This document shows positions 44,916 to 55,753 of a DNA stretch of 64,000 nucleotides, one piece after another; position 1 is the first letter of the stretch, and every line of letters begins with the position of its first letter. The DNA is from Agrostemma githago (Eukaryota; Streptophyta; Magnoliopsida; Caryophyllales; Caryophyllaceae). The notes under the pieces were generated by a model. It was not told the DNA's origin, did not search any database, and was given only the letters and a program-made list of their open reading frames with translations. The stretch is taken from contig OY288257.1 of assembly GCA_958450325.1 (NCBI GenBank), positions 15,891,873-15,955,872 of the forward strand, read 5' to 3'. The position numbers and the translations under genes were made by a program.

Positions 44916-45924
44916 TTCAGGCGCATTCAGTTCAACTCATTACCTTCGGCTTATCGCAGTCGATTCAGCCCTATACATTATACATCAGTAGCATTAAACC
45001 TACTCAGCCACAACCGAGCCTAGCCTAACTAAGTCTAGCAAAGAAAGAAGTCACTCTTACTCAACACTTTGAATATATGTAACTAAAATTTGATAGCATA
45101 GTTTTATGAGGCTGAGTACTAAACACTTACCATAGAAAGTTTACGGATTCTCTCAATAAACATCTTAAAAACCCCAAGAAAAGCGAGCAATCAATAAATC
45201 CGAAAAAAGAAAACCAATCAAATCAAACAAAAACAAATGAAACAAACTCAGATGCAGAGAAACTTACATCAAATCGATCTCGGAGAAAAGAAGGACATGA
45301 AGATCGAACTATCAATCATCTCATCTCATCTCATCCTTCAAAGCAATGAGCATCAACTGGATCATCATGAATACGAACAGGAGGAAAACATCACGTCAAT
45401 TGTCACTGTCTAATATCGAATAAAAATCACATACTCACCTGAACCTCATTCAATCTCTAAACAAATTAAGCAAAAATCTAATCATCTAAATAATCAACAA
45501 AAGCACAACACTAATCACATCTCTTATCAAGTATTATCAGAGCTTTTACCTTTTTCGTACAAAAAACAAGTTCATTAATCAAACTCACAACAGAAAAGTG
45601 CAATTCATTACCCAGGATTGCTCAGGCGGTTGTGCCCTCTTCTTGGCACATTTTCTGATCTGATCTACCCGGTGGAAACTCGTCGATCTGACCAGAAGCA
45701 AGCAACCAACTCAACCAATCACTCCGCCTGCAACCATCGTCCACTGTGCGTCACTTATTGAAGGCGGTGCAACGACCGCCCACTGACACCGCCTGCTGTA
45801 TTCACTCCAACGCGCCGAAGAAGAAGAAGTATGAGGTGTGACTTGTGAGAGCAGATGTTTTTTTTTAATAAAAAAAATAGGGAGAACAGATAAACAAATG
45901 AGAAAGAAGAGGGAAAGAACGAAC
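44916..45924. other. Helitron sequence without a recognised gene
   Basis: Probably the intron and upstream region of the captured BRO1 gene and the following capture. Stop-rich on both strands. Confidence 0.35.
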
Positions 45925-45984
45925 CTGTGGTGAACTTGTAGACTTAGAAGGCTTGGGTGGTGTCTGCTCTTCCGCTGCCGCCAT
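45925..45984 (-). pseudogene. Possible captured first exon of an unidentified gene
   Basis: ATG at 45982-45984 opens a 20-codon exon (MAAAEEQTPPKPSKS then TSSPQ) ending CACCACAG/GTTCG, a good donor. An alanine- and proline-rich start before an intron is common for plant genes. I cannot name the protein. Confidence 0.4.
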
Positions 45985-46531
45985 TTACACAATCACACTA
46001 CCTCAACAATCAATGGATTTGCTAAGGTATCTGCAAATGTGACAAACTTCCCATGTACCAAAACAAGTTCTTATTACAGAATTACGGAAGCTGGCAGCAA
46101 GTATACAGTCCCACAATCAGCTACATTTTCATTTACATTAGCTCGATCAGAAAATTACAGCTTAATCGGCTTAACTTTCATTGCAAGGAAACACACATTC
46201 CCTTCGACAGCATAAATTCACAATTAATCAGTGCACCTCCTCTGTCCCATTATGTGTCTCGTCTCATGTTCCACCATTTCTCTTTGTAACACTCAATCAA
46301 TATCACATACATAGTCATTATTTTTATCAATTACGAGGTGATGGGTCGCGTAATAAAAGCTATGGGACACGAGATTGAGACATGAAAATGTGATGCAAAA
46401 CACCATAAACTGAAAACCTAGCAACCATTTGACATCCAGAACATAATAGAAACACCGAATTCCAAGAACCCAGAAAAACAACATTGATTGAAAGAAGAAA
46501 AATGAAATAAAAAGCGAAAAATGGAAGGTAC

Positions 46532-46667
46532 CAAAGTATGAAAGGGGATCAAAACAGCAAGAGAAGCAAGAGTATCAAGAGCGCCATAAACCAAAGCAGG
46601 TCCATAATTCATGAAAACAACGACATAATAAATAACACCGACAACACCCAAGACCATTTCAAATGTA
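46532..46667 (-). pseudogene. Captured fragment of a DHHC palmitoyltransferase (PAT13/14-like)
   Basis: The minus strand reads FEMVLGVVGVIYYVVVFMNY, then GPALVYGALDTLASLAVLIP and FHTL. It ends at a GT donor (46531-46530). In Arabidopsis PAT13/14 the first transmembrane helices have the pattern VLGVVGVTYYAVV..NYGPAL..GLDSLAALTILILFH, which fits residue by residue. The fragment covers two membrane segments and lacks the DHHC cysteine-rich domain. These enzymes attach palmitate to proteins at Golgi and plasma membranes; this fragment cannot. Confidence 0.75.
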
Positions 46668-46693
46668 GGTGAACAAATCAAACAGAATAATAC

Positions 46694-46821
46694 CTGAACT
46701 CACAGAATTTTTGGTTTGACAATGCTTGAAGTGGAGTAGTGTAGAACAACCGCTTTCCCTTTGCCACGGTCGCAACTGCTGCAGCTTCAGCAATCAACGT
46801 CATACCACTACTCGTCGGTGC
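46694..46821 (-). pseudogene. Captured exon of an ISE2-type DExH helicase (Walker A region)
   Basis: Between an acceptor (TTATAG/GCACCG at 46821) and a donor (TTCAG/GTATT at 46694) the minus strand reads APTSSGMTLIAEAAAVATVA, then KGKRLFYTTPLQALSNQKFC and EFR. This is motif I and Ia of Ski2-like plastid helicase ISE2, where the first motif is APTSSGKT. The Walker lysine is methionine here (AAG to ATG), which would block ATP use. The order on the minus strand fits the upstream ISE2 exon at 62165-50030. Confidence 0.78.
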
Positions 46822-49800
46822 CTATAACAAAAATTGATCAAAATCTAAGCTGTATCCAAAACAATTCATACCTAACAAACAACCCAACAGATCAAATAAC
46901 AGACCAAAAATCAACAAAGATCCCGAATTAGAAATTTTGGTAAGTTGAATAGCAAAATCAATTACTAATGGCGGGTCATTCAAATTCTCGGCAAAAAGTA
47001 CCAGATCACGTCTAAAACAAATTATTGATATCATACTGATCCTCACCACCCATACTCTGTGACATAGCCTGGTTTGCAGTACGGTCGATGCCAGGACTAC
47101 TCGTTTTTATATTATTCAATTTACTTTCGATTTTAAAGCTTCGAATGACTTGATCGGGTTCTCCAACTGCGAAATCTCCCTTTCAATCGTCACAAACCGC
47201 TCCAAAACCTCGGGTGTGCTCACGAATCTCACAAACCTAAATCAAAATCCCCTAAAACAAAATCAAAGTCACAATCAAAATCATTAAAATCAAAATAATT
47301 TAAATAAGCAGCAGAACTGCTTAAAATTGAGAGAAAAGGAGAGCAAAGAGGAACAAACAAAGAGAGGAAGAGAGCAACACAAACTGATCAGTACAAAACC
47401 TCTTAAAATCACAAAACAAATTGCATAGTTAAAGCAAAACCCAACAATCAGAACCTCAAAAAATCCAAAAACATGACATAATGCTACCGCAACTGTCGGA
47501 ACCAAGCACATAATCAACTATGAATCACAATCAAAAAATCAAACGAAACCAAATGAAACAAGGCTAGACGCGAATAAATTTACATCAAAATTTACCTGAA
47601 CCGATCAATTTACTTGAATCGATCACTTTACCTGAAATGAAAGGGTAAAAAAGTAACATTAGTAACAAAAACAAAAGAAATCGAAGTGTAGATGAGGAAT
47701 AGAGAGAGAGACAAAAAAAATGGAGGAAGAAAGTGGTGGAGAGGAAAGCGTGAAGAAGCAGAGGAGAGTACTGTGCGCGAAGATGAAAACAACATTCGTA
47801 TTGTATTATACTTCAAAGATATAAACCTAATGAAACGACATTATAACCGCTGGCGAACCCCTCAAGAGTCTTATAGAAAATGAGTATTCTGCAGGTGTCT
47901 TAGGTCAGAAAGAACAAAGAACGGGGCCATACTCAGTTATAAAATCAGGTAGATAACGCAAAATGTGTCCATTATATGCATTCAATGGTTTCAAACGAGT
48001 TTTATTGTCTGAAGAAAAGAGGAGCAATATGACTCACAAGTATTTCGTCCCTCACATCCTTGATGACCATTTCAAATATTTTGTCAGTTTGAGATTGCTT
48101 AGGCTGATTGCCATTATCAGATCCTCAATTCTGTCCCTTTGAAAACAGCAATCCAAGCTCACTTTCAACTTCGCTGCACAAAGAATCCAAACGTGGCCTA
48201 GAAAAAAGGCAATCAACAATATAAACGGCGGGTTAGCTTTATACACCTCAGCTAAACCACTTTCTTTTGCTTTATACACCTCAGCTAAACCACTTTCTGC
48301 TCAACACCATCCACATAATCTTACAACGACATTCATATACATTTAAGAGCGACAACAACAATGACTCATCGATAAAATCAGAGTTGTACAATACTTATAC
48401 CAACTCATCAAACAATCAAATTACATCTAGCTGCATGTTAATCAACCCAAAAATCGAAACCCAACATTTCACAGACAAAGCGCAACATCAAAGGACCAGA
48501 TCGAACAATCCAAAACCCTAAATTAAACATCAAATGAGCTAAAATCAAATCATTCGAATCCACAACATCGGTTCTCAAATAAATTAACCAAAAACGATAA
48601 GCGAAAAAAAAAGATCGCTCCACCCGAAACAAAAGGGGAAGAAGCAAGATCAACGTGAAAAAATAATGAAAACAAAAAACAATAGTACCTGGATCATCCC
48701 AGGCCCAAAAAAAAGCCAAACCTCGCGATCGATGGATCGATCCACCTGAAACAAAAGAGGAAGAAGCAAGATCAAGGCACAAAAAAAAAACACAATAATA
48801 CCGGGATCATCCCAGGCCCCTAAAAAACCCAAACCTCGCGATCGATCGATCCACCTGAAACAAAAGGGAAAAAGAGCAACATCAGGAACCCCAAATCGAG
48901 AAATCAAAGCAAATTAAAAAGGAAATCAAAGGCAGCAGAATGAAAAGCATTCTAGTAGTTACAAAAAAAATATTTTCTTTTAAGATCGCCAAAGAGTATA
49001 GAACTGTACAACAACGTAGACGATGTGAACAGTGAACTTACCCACTGATCTCATGGTCCTATAAGGAGGCTGGTTGAAGAAAGTCCCTATTGTTTGGCTA
49101 ATGCTCCCTCGAATAGCTTTAACACCGCGTTATTATGCCTCTTCCCATGACTTACCTGCACAGCTATTTTAGCTCATAAGATGCACTCTAGCTAAAACAA
49201 TGGATGCATCCAAACAATGCATACAAACTATTCTTTGGGATTTAACAAGATTAATTACAAGAAATTTCAGGGACTCGCAAGTTGTACCTTAAATTGTAAA
49301 TAGGTGACCTGTACTTATTTCACTAAATGTGTTCACAAAATCGTCACATTAATCGAATAAAACCTAATTAAGCGAGATCATGAGGGAATCAGTAAGAGTA
49401 TGAGGGAAGAAAAGAGCCAGGAAAAGCAAAACAAGCGAGCCTCCTTTTCACATCGACTCAGCCTAAAATCACAGCAAAGAACTTATTTTCCTGAACATTC
49501 ACTTCAAACTCATCAAATTGAACCGATTCAAGAAAAACAAAACAGTGAGACCTCCTGCTCACATAGATTCAACCCTAAACAATTCATTTTCTCCACCATT
49601 CACCCCCAAAAAGCCAGAAAACAGCAAAAAAAACAAAGAATGCATTAGAAGCTTAGAACAGCAATGCAAACTGATTAAAGAAAAACAAAACAATCAAACT
49701 TCCAACATTCAATTCACCGTGACTGAAGGCCAGGTTTTAGGAAAAACTTACCTAATCAAATCAAAATCCAAACGTAATCAGTTTTGAACAGAATCAATAA

Positions 49801-50029
49801 CATTCAACTGAAACAAGCCTGATGAAAACCCTAGAACCAGCCCCATTCATGAGCACCAACTAAGCATATAATCGACAAGCTTTTCACAAAGAAGTGTCAA
49901 ACTAATCGAATAAACCTAATTATCAACACAGAAATCATAAACGGAGGTGATTTTATCAATCTAATAGTTAAAACAACATCAAATTTTAATAATACTAAAA
50001 AAAGCAATCAAATTAGTCGATTACAAAAC
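46822..50029 (-). other. Helitron sequence with unidentified coding-like pieces
   Basis: Minus-strand pieces read FVSTPEVLERFVTIEREISQ (47100-47240), NQAMSQSMGGEDQYDI (47035-47090), EVESELGLLFSKGQN and DKIFEMVIKDVRDEILV (48040-48170), and AIRGSISQTIGTFFNQPPYR (49040-49115). They have amino-acid composition like real exons, some with splice-like borders, but I do not recognise them. A 28-bp tandem doublet lies at 48238-48297. Confidence 0.4.
48613..48920 (+). repeat. Tandem repeat of 110-122 bp, about 2.5 copies
   Basis: Units beginning GATCGATCCACCTGAAACAA or a close variant start at 48613, 48735 and 48844. Each contains GGATCATCCCAGGCCC and an A-rich part. Confidence 0.75.
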
Positions 50030-50150
50030 CTGAAATTTATCGATACGGAAATCGTAAATAGAGGCGAGTTCATCAACATCAATAATTCCATCACCAAACT
50101 CCTTAGCTTCACTACAAATCTTCCGAACTTCTCTCCAACTTCGCCTCACC
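50030..50150 (-). pseudogene. Captured ISE2-like exon, downstream half (split by Athila)
   Basis: The minus strand reads SWREVRKICSEAKEFGDGII then DVDELASIYDFRIDKFQ and a donor at 50029. The block DVDELASIYDFRIDKFQ is the conserved start of the ISE2 helicase domain. Joined to 62165-62105 across the ACTAC duplication, it forms one open exon (RRFGV / V). Athila therefore inserted into this exon after capture. Confidence 0.75.
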
Positions 50151-50155
50151 ACTAC
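50151..50155. repeat. Athila target-site duplication, left
   Basis: ACTAC, identical to 62105-62109. Confidence 0.93.
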
Positions 50156-50452
50156 TGTTGTGTGCCAAATTTGGACCGTTTTTCCTCCCATTTAGACCCG
50201 TTTTTCCTCTGTTTTGTGAGACTTGAGTGCGATTATCGCCATATTTTGCGTAATTCTCACATTAGTGTCTCTCTTTTGCATTTTACGTGTTTTTGGTAGT
50301 TTTCTGTCTATTTTGATAGGATTTTCGACCGAAAACGTGTTTGAGCTTCTACGAGCAAGGGAGAGATACGGTCCAAGAGCAAAGCACACAACTGAAAGTT
50401 CAAGTAATCCAAGTGATCAACGAAGAAAAAGACCGGAAAAGAGTCAATGGAC

Positions 50453-50700
50453 CACCAGGTGAAGTTTCGCCCGGTGAGTCATCACCGGGCGAAGTTTCGC
50501 CCGACGACATTTTTTCATCCCCGAAGATTTTCTCGGCACGCATGACCGGGCAACTTGACCGGGCGAAATTTCACCCACCGGGTAAAATTTTGCCCGATGG
50601 TGAAGACGGGTCGAAAGCGCGAAAAACGAAGAAAATCTCACCGGGTGAAATTTCACCCGGTGGGACTATTACGTCGAGCCGCGGGGCGAAATTCCACCCC
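50453..50700. promoter_or_regulatory. Palindrome cluster in Athila U3
   Basis: A 24-bp palindrome family with half-site CACCGGGYGAAA followed by its inverse complement. Copies start at 50453, 50483, 50557, 50576 and 50639 (the last perfect), plus a partial copy at about 50681. Spacings are 30, 74, 19 and 63 bp. The cluster ends about 85 bp before the TATA box. The 3' LTR repeats it from 60176. Confidence 0.88.
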
Positions 50701-50783
50701 ATGAAGATGCAAAGGGTAATGGTCTTGCAAAATGAAGAGAAATCGGATTTGGGCCTTGAAGTTTGTGCAACCCATTAAGCAAC

Positions 50784-50793
50784 TCTATAAATA
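50784..50793 (+). promoter_or_regulatory. TATA box of the Athila LTR
   Basis: CTATAAATAC, followed by AAACCTAGGG. Conserved in the 3' LTR near 60507. Confidence 0.65.
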
Positions 50794-51905
50794 CTAAACC
50801 TAGGGTTTTGAGCCAAAGTGTGCCTTAAGTGAGCCTTGATTGTGCCTCTTAGGAGTAGGACAGAAAACCTCCATATTGTAGTAAGTAGTAGTAGTAGATT
50901 GTAGTAAAACTCTCTTAGAAAATTCTCAAAAACAATTATAGATCTACTTAATATTAATACAATTACTCCATTATTGATAGTAAAGTTACAATCTTTATTG
51001 AAGAATTGAGTTTATTATTGAAGATTCAAGGGTTTTACAAGGGTTTGACAAAACCCTTGCTTTATTTCTTGAAGATTCATATTTATATTATTGAAGATTG
51101 AAGATTTATGCATGAATTAGTGACAAATTCTTGTATATTTCTCTCAAGATTCAATCTTTATTATTATCAATCTTTTTCTTCCTCTTTGATTTTCTCCATT
51201 GTGGGTAAAATTCTCTCCTCTCCCTTTCCTCCATTAATATATTTGTTAGTGTAGATTTTATGCATGCTTTAATTATTCTCTTCTTAATGAATGCTTTGTT
51301 GTTAACTACCATGATTAGTGAGTAGATCTTTTTGTTAGGGGGTTAGGGAAGGACGATTTATAGATAAAGATTTAATCTTTGTGTGATTATTGCATTTGAG
51401 GGTGATATTGTCTTTATGGGATTGTTGTGTTATGTTTGACTTAGCTTGATCACCTAGGTTGACTTGACTCACCCGGACCAATATGGGAAAACTCGGGGTT
51501 TGGGTAATTCCGTCTAGAGACCGTAGTTTATTCGTCGCGAAAGCGGGCTTAGACTTGGTTGGTAGGGAAACCGAAAGGTGGAACCTCCCTTATACATCTT
51601 GTGATAATTCTTGCATTATTAGAGTCTTGTCTTTATTTCCGATTCCCCGACTCTCCCTAACGCCTTTCTCATCAATAGTTTCCCACCTTAATCACATAAG
51701 CTCATTTAGTGAACCTAGCTCGACTCAACCAACCCCCCCCCCCTTCTCGACTCAATTACTCATAGACTTTGACTTGAACGACTACCCCTCTCGACCGTCC
51801 CTGTGGATCGATCCCTGACTTACCGCTACTACGTAGTAGTAGTATTCCGGGGTTATAAATATTGTTTGACCGCGTAGGATAGACGACAATCCGTGCGCAT
51901 CAAAA

Positions 51906-51922
51906 TGGCGCCGTTGCCGGGG
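51906..51922 (+). other. Athila primer-binding site
   Basis: TGGCGCCGTTGCCGGGG, the standard Athila site complementary to tRNA-Asp, three bases after the LTR. Confidence 0.9.
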
Positions 51923-52229
51923 ACGGTGATCAGTTAGTTGTGTTTTTGTCATTGTATTTGAGTAATTGTTTTCTTCCCTTTTACCCTAGTACCGCTCGGT
52001 GCTAGGAGTCTCATCTTTGAATTGAGTTGTTCAGGAACAATCATATTTGGCATTGCTTATTCCATACCGGTGCAAGCGAGACGATAATGTTATTTCGGAA
52101 TTTAAATCAACCAAAGTGAACCCTAATCCATATCTTACACCAACTTTTCACCCATCCACCATTCTCAAAACTCTCACAAAATTCTCTTTCTCTCTTCTTC
52201 CTCTTCAAAAATCACCTCTACAAACAAAC

Positions 52230-54867
52230 ATGCCTACTTTAAGATCTCACTCGCAACCCACCCATGAACAAACTTCTTCTCCCGTCGCATATGGAAACAT
52301 ACCCGATAACTTTGAGCTCAAGACTTCTTCGATTGCCATAGTCCAACAAGACACTTATCATGGACTTCCACAAGAAGATGCTCTAGAACACATAGCGACA
52401 TTTAAAGAGAAGCTAATTGGAATGAAGTTGAATGGACTTACTTCATGCCAATTCCATAGACTGTTGTTTCCCAAAACTCTTCGTGATGATGCTAGGAGAT
52501 GGCTACAAAGCCACAACGATGATACCTTCCAAACTTGGAATCAATTGGCCAATGCATTTCTAGAAAAATATTATCCTCCTTCCAAGACCAATCAATATCG
52601 AATGGAGATTCAAACCTTCCGACAAGGCGAAAATGAAAGTATAAGCGAGGCTTGGGATCGATTTCAGACTTTAAAATGAAGTGCCCACATCACGGTATCC
52701 CTCATTGGCTTATGCTCCAGACGTTTTTCTATTCTTTATCCGCCGATGCTAGGGACATTCTCAATGCGACCGCAAAGGGTGACTTCTTCCTACTCGACGA
52801 GAATCAATCCCATGAACTCCTCGACAAGATAGCCAAGAGTGATGTGTATGCTAAGGAATTGCAAGAGGGTGAATCTAGTGGAGACTCGGAATCATCGAAT
52901 GACATGGCGACCTCTCTTGAAGTACAACTCGCTCAACTTTTTGAGAGATTTGAAGCTATGGTGTTAGGGACACCTTCCAACCCGAAACGAGGTCTCCACC
53001 AAGAGAAGTTTCTCCACCAAGAGAAGTCTCTCCTCCAAGAAGAGTCTCTCCACCGAGAAGAATCACCCCACCAAGAAGAATTACACCGCCTAGGCGAACA
53101 TCTATCTCGCCTCCAAAGCCGTATAGGGTAGATATCCCTTGTGATCATTGTGGAGAATACAACCACGACTCCAACTTTTGTGTGAAAAAGGAGAGCGTTC
53201 ATCAAGCAAACACTCAAGAGACATATGAAAAGCCTCAAACGAGCAATCCTAATTTGGGGACCGGATTTCATTCCACGCCGACTCAAGGATCACATCCTTT
53301 TCCAAGAGCCCCCAATCAAACGGTTTCTCCTAATTCATATGAACCTCATTATCAACCAAGGCCTCCTCACAAGAATCAAGGTTGTTTCCATCCTCAAGGA
53401 CCACCGAGACCAAATCAAGGACCTCCCTTTGGAAATCATCCACCATTCAATCAAGGCCCTCCCTTTGGAAATCATCCACCATTCAATCAAGGACCTCCCT
53501 TCGTAAATCATCCTCCATTTAATCAAGGTCCTCCTTTTGGAGCTTATCCACCACCTAATCAACGCCCTCCAAGGAACTTCCAAGGAAATTCTCAACCCTT
53601 TCATGACATTCAAGAAACTATCAAGTTCTTGTTGAGAGAGAATGCGTCAAACCGAGCTAGACTTGAAGCTTTAGAGGCACGAGCCATGTCGCGAGCTCCA
53701 GCCCCTCAAGAGCCAACCGACTCTTTCAACCAAGCTTCCGTGAATGCCATTAAAGTAATGTGCAAAAAGGAACCGGTGAAATCTTTTGACTCACAAGATT
53801 TTACATCTCATCCCTCAATCATTGAATTCGATGAGAATGTAGTCAAGGATGTAACCGAGAAACCGAGAAGAGATCCATCAAAATACCTTGTAGGAGACCT
53901 TTCGTTTGTCATTGAACAAATTCCGATAGAGGATACGAACTTACTCTCTAGGATTGAGGTACCTCCCTTGAATGACAAGCCACCAAACCTATTCGATGAT
54001 CAAGCTTTGGGTATGATAACCTTCACCGACCTTATCGAGAACATTGATACAAGCCCTTCTATGCCTACCCCGTCCGATTACATCCGAGACATCATTTTGA
54101 AACCCGCCGAGAAAGAAAGAATTCCCGTTTCTTCAAGAACTAACCCTAGAGTCACAATTCCTATCAAATTAGGTGATCCGGGTAGTTTTGCCATTCCATG
54201 CTCCATCGACCACGTCTTGATAGATCGAGCTCTATGTGACCTTGGTGCCGACATTAGCTTAATGCCCTTGGCCATCGCTCGTACTATTTACATTAAAGAT
54301 TTGGATCACTTTCCCGTGAATGTGCAAATGGCCGATGGAACCTCTACGGAGCCCTACGGATTGGCCCGTAACCTCATGGTTAATGTGGGGAACTTGTATA
54401 TCCCCACCGATTTCGTCATTTTGGATATGCCAATAGAAGAGCGAAATCCTATCCTTTTAGGACGACCTTTCTTAGCTAACGGTGGGGTAATTATTGATGT
54501 AAAGCGAGGGCGGTTATCTTTCAATGTTGCTAATGAAACGGTCCAATTTGTGCTTCCCGCGTTCCTTCACGAAGATCCTCCTAATTTGGAGTTCTGGAAC
54601 CAAATGGTGGAGTACCCATCAAATGAAGAGCCTTCTACCGAGGATCTTGAGTACGACGATGAAGAAGATGACGGTGCCCTATTTATACTCGGTGCAACCT
54701 CCGATGAAGACATTCCCGACGAGTTCGCAATGCTTCCCGAGGTAGTGCAACTTATGGGTATGCCGGAATTCAAGGAAAAGCTCAAGATCGGTAGCATGGA
54801 ATTTGGAGCCAATGAACAAGACCCTTCGGGTTGCTTTTTAAGCAACCCAACTAATCTCAAACGTTAA
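52230..54867 (+). pseudogene. Athila gag and aspartic protease, two frameshifts
   Basis: The likely start is ATG 52230 (MPTLRSHSQPTHEQTSS). Gag blocks: PDNFELKTSSIAIVQQDTYH, LFPKTLRDDARRWLQS, FLEKYYPPSKTNQYRMEIQT. A frameshift near 52670 leads to MKCPHHGIPHWLMLQTFFYS. A second, near 53105, leads to the zinc knuckle CDHCGEYNHDSNFC (CX2CX4HX4C). Then come a proline-rich repeat region and the protease, with active-site-like LCDLGADISLMPL and LGRPFLANGGVIIDVKRG. The protease has DLGA rather than the usual D[ST]GA. The frame from the knuckle to the stop at 54865 is long and open (over 560 codons). An acidic tail (DLEYDDEEDDGA) ends it, with no RT after it. Confidence 0.9.
53418..53570 (+). repeat. 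36-bp coding repeat in Athila gag
   Basis: Four units encode QGPPFGNHPPFN with small changes. It is an in-frame, proline-glycine-rich spacer between zinc knuckle and protease. Confidence 0.85.
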
Positions 54868-55161
54868 ATTCGGTTTGGTGGTGTCCATAATAACCACCAT
54901 TGTAAATATTTGTATATTCTCGTCCTTTTTTATCTTTCTCGAACAATAGATTTTAGATTTTTCCTTTTGGGAGTTTGTTTTCTCTTTGGTACTTGCAGGA
55001 GACACGAAGATTTCTCTCGAGGATTTTTGGAATCGCGCTTTAAACGATTATAAACGAATTGGATTGAGAAGATGAGTTGTATTTTTGAAGAAGCTAAGGA
55101 TGTTTGGACCGAGTCATAGAAAAATTTTCGTAGCAAGAAGCTTATTCGGAGTGAAGGATCT
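54868..55161 (+). other. Spacer where pol would be expected
   Basis: About 300 bp of stop-rich sequence directly after the protease frame. No RT, RNase H or integrase remnants are visible on either strand. Confidence 0.6.
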
Positions 55162-55471
55162 CGCCGGGCAACGTTTTACCCTGTGGAATTGTGGCCCGAG
55201 GTCCGTCGGGTGAAACTTCACCCGATGGCAACTTGCTCGAACCAAAGGAATTGACGGAAAATCCGTCGGGCAAAACTTCACCCGGTGGAATCTCACCGGG
55301 CAAAATTTCGCCCTGCGGTAAAAATATTTTACGACTCGGAATTGACGGAAATCCGACCGGGCGAAATTTCGCCCGGTGGTGAATTAGCGCGGAAATGTCG
55401 AAAACCGACCCGAAGTCCGTCGGGCGAAATTTTGCCCGATGGTGACCCACCGGACAAAATATCACCCCGCG
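55162..55471. promoter_or_regulatory. Internal palindrome cluster of the Athila element
   Basis: Seven copies of the same 24-bp family as in the LTR start at about 55162, 55204, 55264, 55294, 55355, 55418 and 55448. Spacings are 42, 60, 30, 61, 63 and 30 bp. The copy at 55355 has a perfect GGGCGAAATTTCGCCC core. It precedes the env-position ORF, and TTATATATTC at about 55626 could be a TATA box for it. Confidence 0.85.
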
Positions 55472-55753
55472 CCACTTACCCAGCCAAACCCACCCTTCCC
55501 ATCTTCATTATACATCTTTTCCTATCTCTCTCCTCAATCAAAACCCCAAAAACCCAAACAAACCCCAAATCCTCCACCTTAAACCATCTCTAATCCTTCC
55601 AATCCTTCACCAAAATCAAATTAAATTATATATTCTTCATCCCCATCACATTCCTAACACTTCCTTGGAGTTTGTTTTGAGAAATTGTTCAAGTTTCGAC
55701 AAATCCCAAATCGAGACCGTCAACACATAATCATCAAATTTCAAGCATCAAGG

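Larger units (their letters stand above)
50156..51902 (+). repeat. 5' LTR of the Athila element
   Basis: TGTTGTGTGCC to GCGCATCA, 1747 bp. It holds the palindrome cluster (50453-50700) and a TATA box (50784). An open frame of 145 codons over the palindromes is a by-product, as explained under rejected items. Confidence 0.94.

Noticed and set aside
50341..50778. 145-codon open frame in the Athila LTR with repeated PGEISPG/PGEVSPG, also at 60115-60501
   Set aside because: The repeats are just the palindromes read in frame. The region is U3 promoter sequence, and the two copies are alike because LTRs are identical at insertion.
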